In this document: piece by piece, positions 24,192-27,583 of the stretch
How the letters are laid out: every line of letters starts with the position of its first letter
Position numbering within the stretch: the stretch's first letter is position 1
Assembly: GCA_002344345.1 (NCBI GenBank)
Contig: DDTL01000171.1
Coordinates: forward strand, 1 to 27,583
Direction: 5' to 3'
DNA length: 27,583 nucleotides
Origin: Saprospiraceae bacterium UBA2365
GTDB taxonomy: Bacteria > Bacteroidota > Bacteroidia > Chitinophagales > Saprospiraceae
Notes under the pieces: model-generated
Database searches by the model: none
The model's input: only the letters and a program-made list of their open reading frames with translations
What the model was told of the DNA's origin: nothing
Translations under genes and position numbers: made by a program

Positions 24192-25667
24192 ATGACTAAA
24201 TTAACACATAGATATATTGCGAGAATAGTGGTAGAGGCAAAAACTGCGCTCTTTATTGGAACAGGTGAAACTTCTTTACTAAAGGATGCACTGGTTGTCA
24301 AAGACGCTAATGGCTGGCCCATTATTCCTGGCACGTCCATTACCGGTGTATTGAGACATGCATTGGAAGATGCAATTGAAGAAAAACAAAAATACAAGGA
24401 GATTTTTGGATATCAGGTTGGCGATAAAGGTCTTGGTTCGAGGCTGATTGTAAGCAATGGCCATATGATGATTTCTGAAAAAATCGTTGCCGAAGGTTTG
24501 ATGAACGAGGATTATGCCACTGTTTTAGCTAAGTTCGATAATTTGCCCACTCGTCAACACGTAAAAATATCTGCAAAAGGAGCTGCCGCAAAGGGTGGCC
24601 TGTTTGATAATGAGGTAGTGTATAAAGGTACTCGCTTTATGTTCGAAATTGAGCTCAAAGGGACGTCTGAAGATAAAGAAATCTGGAATAAGATATTAGA
24701 AACTATCAGTGATCCCCTTTTCAGAATAGGTTCCGGCACAAGAAATGGCTATGGGAATCTGGAAATCTTAGGAGATTTGTCATACAATAAAGATTTGGAT
24801 TTAAGTATAGCAGCTGATTTCGATGCCTATTTGAACCATCCGGCATCATTAAATACCACGATCAGTGGGGAAAATTTAGCTTTAAAACATGATAGCAGCT
24901 TAACCCACTATATATTAGATTTAACACCAGACGATTTCTTTATCTTTTCTGAAGGACATGGAGATGACGAAACAGATAATAAACCTGTACAAGAAGAAAT
25001 AGTGGTTTACAATTCTGACGGCTTCACTTTTAAATCATTTACATTAATTCCCGGGAGTTCCATTAAAGGAGCAATAGCCCATCGGACTGCTTTCCATTAT
25101 AATAAGTTGAAAGAAAGATATGCTGAGGAGCTTATTCCCAAATTGACCTATCAAATTGCTTCAGATTTATATTGCGGATCTGGTAACAAAGCAGTCAATC
25201 AATTATTTGGTTTGGGCAGCGGTTTTGAATTTGAAATTGAGACTAAAAACAAAATCAAAAATGGTTACAATGATTATGATCTTACTGGCGATTCAAGAAG
25301 GGGTCACATCATCATTGATGACATCTATCTAAATGACAACGAAGTAGATAACTCAAAAATCTTTAACCATGTAGCCATTGACCGATTTACTGGTGGAGCG
25401 ATGGACACAGCTTTGTTCAGTGAGAAGGTCAGTCATTTGAAAGAAGGTAAGGAGAAAATTCAGATTGATTTGTATCTGGATAAGGATAATATTGACAAGC
25501 TTTCGATAAAAGCTTTCGAAAATGCTCTGATAGATATTACAAAGGGACTGCTTCCTTTGGGTGGAATGACTACCAAGGGACACGGCATGTTCACAGGTAC
25601 ATTGACTAAAGTAACGCCAATCAATAAAGTGGAAGAATCTGTTAATCAATATCATTTAAAATATTAG
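24192..25667 (+). CDS. Double-RAMP Cas7-2x protein
   Basis: 491 aa with two RAMP units. The first (about 1-195) contains LFIGTGETSLLKDALVVKD with D32 at the catalytic position, IIPGTSITGVLRHALED, and a Gly-rich FRIGSGTRNGYGNLEIL loop. The second (about 230-480) contains LIPGSSIKGAIAHR, an RRGHIIIDDIYL segment, NHVAIDRFTGGA and LPLGGMTTKGHGMFTG. In the second unit the position matching the catalytic Asp appears to be Gln/Glu (Q267-E269), so it may be non-cutting. The start is 3 bp after the csx10 stop, clearly the same operon. The architecture matches the Cas7-2x subunit of III-D2/III-Dv complexes. Confidence 0.85.
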   Translation: MTKLTHRYIARIVVEAKTALFIGTGETSLLKDALVVKDANGWPIIPGTSITGVLRHALEDAIEEKQKYKEIFGYQVGDKGLGSRLIVSNGHMMISEKIVAEGLMNEDYATVLAKFDNLPTRQHVKISAKGAAAKGGLFDNEVVYKGTRFMFEIELKGTSEDKEIWNKILETISDPLFRIGSGTRNGYGNLEILGDLSYNKDLDLSIAADFDAYLNHPASLNTTISGENLALKHDSSLTHYILDLTPDDFFIFSEGHGDDETDNKPVQEEIVVYNSDGFTFKSFTLIPGSSIKGAIAHRTAFHYNKLKERYAEELIPKLTYQIASDLYCGSGNKAVNQLFGLGSGFEFEIETKNKIKNGYNDYDLTGDSRRGHIIIDDIYLNDNEVDNSKIFNHVAIDRFTGGAMDTALFSEKVSHLKEGKEKIQIDLYLDKDNIDKLSIKAFENALIDITKGLLPLGGMTTKGHGMFTGTLTKVTPINKVEESVNQYHLKY

Positions 25668-25672
25668 CAAAC

Positions 25673-26074
25673 ATGGAAATAAAAGTTTTAAACAGTCTGG
25701 AAGAAATCCAAAATGGTAATTACATCGGTTACTATTGGTGCTCAGGTGCAAAAAAGCCGACTGTTGTGACAGGTTCTTTTGAACCCAAACTGGATGATAA
25801 AAGCTTGTTTATACAGGAGGCGATGCTGTGGGATGAGGAGAAAAAAGTTTCCATCATGGTTCAATACACTCATAGACAGATTATAACTCAGTATGACTTG
25901 AGCAGTGTATCAGAAATTGATTTGAATCAAGTGACTATTAGTTATATTGGACACAGGTTGGAAAACAATCCCAGATTGAAATTTTTCCGGTATTGGAAGG
26001 AAGAGGGTGATCAATTATGTCCTGGTTTTAAGGTATTAAAGATGAAGGCACAAATATTTATAGGGGTAGAATAA
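25673..26074 (+). CDS. csx19: Csx19-like type III-D protein
   Basis: 133 aa, five bp after the Cas7-2x stop. The sequence (NGNYIGYYWCSGAKKP near the start, then LFIQEAMLWDEEKKVSIMVQYTHRQIITQYDL over residues 43-74) is a mixed beta protein resembling the Csx19 family (TIGR03984), which in type III-D accompanies Csx10. It is shorter than many members. Both position and pattern fit, but the similarity is weak by eye, so the name is a best guess. There is no nuclease motif or signal peptide. Confidence 0.6.
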   Translation: MEIKVLNSLEEIQNGNYIGYYWCSGAKKPTVVTGSFEPKLDDKSLFIQEAMLWDEEKKVSIMVQYTHRQIITQYDLSSVSEIDLNQVTISYIGHRLENNPRLKFFRYWKEEGDQLCPGFKVLKMKAQIFIGVE

Positions 26075-26129
26075 TAGGAACGAAAAGAAAAATGAATATG
26101 TTTATAAAAGTATAAAAACAGACATAAAT

Positions 26130-26336
26130 ATGGAAGGTAAATTAAATGAAGCACAATTGGAGATTTTAAAGATTTTTAGAATTCCGATGGATGACGATCA
26201 ATTTAAAGAACTCAAGCGTATTCTATTTGAGTTCAGGGCAAAGCATATTGTAAAAGAAATGGACGAACATTGGGAGAAAGAAGGTATAAATCCGGATGAT
26301 CTTTTGAAAGTGCATATGAGAACCCCTTACAAGTAA
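26130..26336 (+). CDS. Antitoxin of a PIN-family toxin-antitoxin pair
   Basis: A 68-aa, highly charged helical protein. It has the pattern LNEAQLEILKIF, then a middle helix and the C-terminal WEKEGINPDDLLKVHMRTPYK, which is the usual signature of small antitoxins encoded before COG1569/TIGR00305 PIN toxins. Its stop codon TAA is followed without any gap by the toxin ATG, so translation is coupled. It sits 55 bp after csx19 in the middle of the type III effector operon. In the family the antitoxin blocks the PIN nuclease and usually represses the pair. Confidence 0.85.
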   Translation: MEGKLNEAQLEILKIFRIPMDDDQFKELKRILFEFRAKHIVKEMDEHWEKEGINPDDLLKVHMRTPYK

Positions 26337-26750
26337 ATGAAAAAGGTAGTGATTGATACAAATGTGATGTTAGTTTGTATTTCAAGCAAATCCACTATAC
26401 ACAAGCTTTTCCTGGCTATGGGAAAAGGAGAGATCAAGCTATGTGTCACTAATGAAATCATAACTGAATATCTTGAGGTTATATCAAAACACAGAGGCAC
26501 TCAAAAAGCTTATGATATCATTGATCTGATATTGGGTATTCCTTATTTGATATTGATTATTGTTTATTATAGATGGAATCTGATAAGCATTGATCCTGAC
26601 GACAACAAATTTGTAGATTGCGCCATTGCGGCAGGCGCAGATTACATAATAACAGAAGACAGACATTTTGAGGAATTAAAAAAAGTTGAATTTCCAAATA
26701 TAACCTGTATTGGAGCTATGGAATTTATTGAACAATATTTAAAAGCATAG
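26337..26750 (+). CDS. PIN-domain ribonuclease toxin (COG1569/TIGR00305 family)
   Basis: A 137-aa VapC-like PIN nuclease. The acidic active site is complete: D7 in VVIDTNVML, E44 in IITEYLEV, D88/D89 and D94 in DPDDNKFVDCAI, with D108 in ITEDRHF. Known relatives cut RNA and halt growth when the antitoxin is lost. The spacing (0 bp to the antitoxin, 4 bp to the next RAMP gene) places it inside the CRISPR transcript rather than as an independent insertion with its own flanks. Whether it is an addiction module for the locus or an immune effector cannot be told from sequence. Confidence 0.92.
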   Translation: MKKVVIDTNVMLVCISSKSTIHKLFLAMGKGEIKLCVTNEIITEYLEVISKHRGTQKAYDIIDLILGIPYLILIIVYYRWNLISIDPDDNKFVDCAIAAGADYIITEDRHFEELKKVEFPNITCIGAMEFIEQYLKA

Positions 26751-26754
26751 AAAC

Positions 26755-27583
26755 ATGATCAAATCACCATATAATTTTGTCCCTGCACCCAAAGAAAACG
26801 AAGTATTTACCCCTGGATGGGCAGCCCACGTCCTGCATGATATGCCATTGAGTGAAGAAGCAGAGAGTGGAGAGATAGAGTTTACGATTCAGGCAGAAAC
26901 ACCTATCTTTATACGAAATGGTCATAGCAAAGAAGATCACGAAGTTTTTGAAAAGTGGCGGGATCATCATAATTGTGATGAAACTAAACTTTCTCCCTCA
27001 GAAAAAGAGAAACTGGATCGCTATCTGGCCTTTTCCAATTACAATGGCCAATACTTTATTCCGGCTACTTCTATTAAAGGGATGTTGAGGAATGTTATGG
27101 AGATAATGAGTTTTGCAAAATTGGATCCGAAATTGGTTAATGATGACAGATATTCTCACAGAGATTTGACTGATGGCTCTTTATATCGGGATATTTATGA
27201 CACAAACAAGATAAATTGTGGGTGGCTCAAAATTGAAAAAGATGGTAATTGGATTATTGAAGATTGTGGTAAACCTTTAAGAATAAGCTACGATGAAATC
27301 GATAATGAATTCAGCACAAATTTTTCAGTATTATTGACCCCGGAAATTTATGATAACATATCAGATTACAAAGAATTAAATGGGAAGCATTATTTTAAAT
27401 TTAAAAACAAAGAATTTAGCTTAGATAAAAAAAAATACAGCATTAACAGAAATCAAACAAAAGTTGTTAAAAAACTCTTACCAGCTTTGAAAAATGCAAA
27501 AGGAAAATATGATATATTATTAAGTAGAACTAAAATTTTATTTAATGGAATTAGAAAAGATGGAGTTGAATATACTTTAATTA
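26755..27583 (+). CDS. TIGR03986-type RAMP (Cas7 with insertion), 3' end outside window
   Basis: The reading frame is open from the ATG at 26755 to the window end, 276 codons, with no stop. The N-terminus YNFVPAPKENEVFTPGW, then SGEIEFTIQAETPIFIRNG (39-57) and YFIPATSIKGMLRNVME (100-116), is the standard opening of the TIGR03986 CRISPR RAMP family. A charged insert (about 57-95) sits between the first strand and the IPATS motif, and the body continues with a long Lys-rich region. It corresponds to the Cas7-insertion subunit of III-D2/III-Dv complexes. No Asp is apparent at the Csm3 catalytic position. It starts 4 bp after the PIN toxin gene. Confidence 0.85.
   Translation, partial: MIKSPYNFVPAPKENEVFTPGWAAHVLHDMPLSEEAESGEIEFTIQAETPIFIRNGHSKEDHEVFEKWRDHHNCDETKLSPSEKEKLDRYLAFSNYNGQYFIPATSIKGMLRNVMEIMSFAKLDPKLVNDDRYSHRDLTDGSLYRDIYDTNKINCGWLKIEKDGNWIIEDCGKPLRISYDEIDNEFSTNFSVLLTPEIYDNISDYKELNGKHYFKFKNKEFSLDKKKYSINRNQTKVVKKLLPALKNAKGKYDILLSRTKILFNGIRKDGVEYTLI

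Overview
The window looks like a chromosome segment from a Bacteroidota bacterium, possibly of the Saprospirales/Chitinophagales type. Four signs support this: a secreted protein with a C-terminal type IX secretion (Por) sorting domain, several TAnnTTTG promoter -7 elements, short AT-rich intergenic regions, and tandem heptamer repeats between housekeeping genes. No array, tRNA or rRNA was seen.

Left half (about 0.7-14 kb, almost all minus strand): a lipoprotein, pyruvate phosphate dikinase (ppdK), a single-domain rhodanese on the plus strand, an exported M3 peptidase, aspartyl-tRNA synthetase (aspS), a MATE exporter, a YghZ-type aldo/keto reductase and a T9SS cargo protein. Two clear hairpin terminators were found. 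Heptanucleotide arrays lie against the 3' ends of aspS and the MATE gene.

Middle (14.2-18.5 kb): an accessory island. It holds a three-gene HipBST-like toxin-antitoxin operon with a split HipA. Upstream of hipB are three TATAT-N8-ATAYA operators spaced exactly 40 bp apart. A fourth ORF, 10 bp downstream of hipT, is broken. A 158-bp MITE-like element with 15-bp terminal inverted repeats and a 7-bp target duplication sits inside it, and removing the element restores the reading frame. A second, identical copy with its own 7-bp duplication lies beside a stand-alone SF1 helicase gene. Degenerate direct repeats resembling IS21-family ends lie between.

Right part (18.6 kb to the window end, all plus strand): a type III CRISPR-Cas locus. 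A Bacteroidota-type cas6 comes first, then an orphan MNT nucleotidyltransferase and a signal-peptide-bearing PD-(D/E)XK-like protein with a Cys-rich tail. The effector operon follows: cas10 (no HD domain, GGDD intact), a single cas7, a csx10/cas5-like gene with a helical C-terminal part, a double-RAMP cas7-2x, a csx19-like gene, a PIN-family toxin-antitoxin pair, and a TIGR03986-type RAMP that runs off the end. The parts list corresponds to type III-D, and closely to the described III-D2/III-Dv complex (Cas10, Cas7-Cas5-Cas11 fusion, Cas7-2x, Cas7 with insertion, Csx19). Here, however, the first Cas7 is still a separate gene placed directly before the Cas5-like gene. No cas1/cas2, CRISPR array or recognisable cyclic-oligoadenylate effector lies inside the window.
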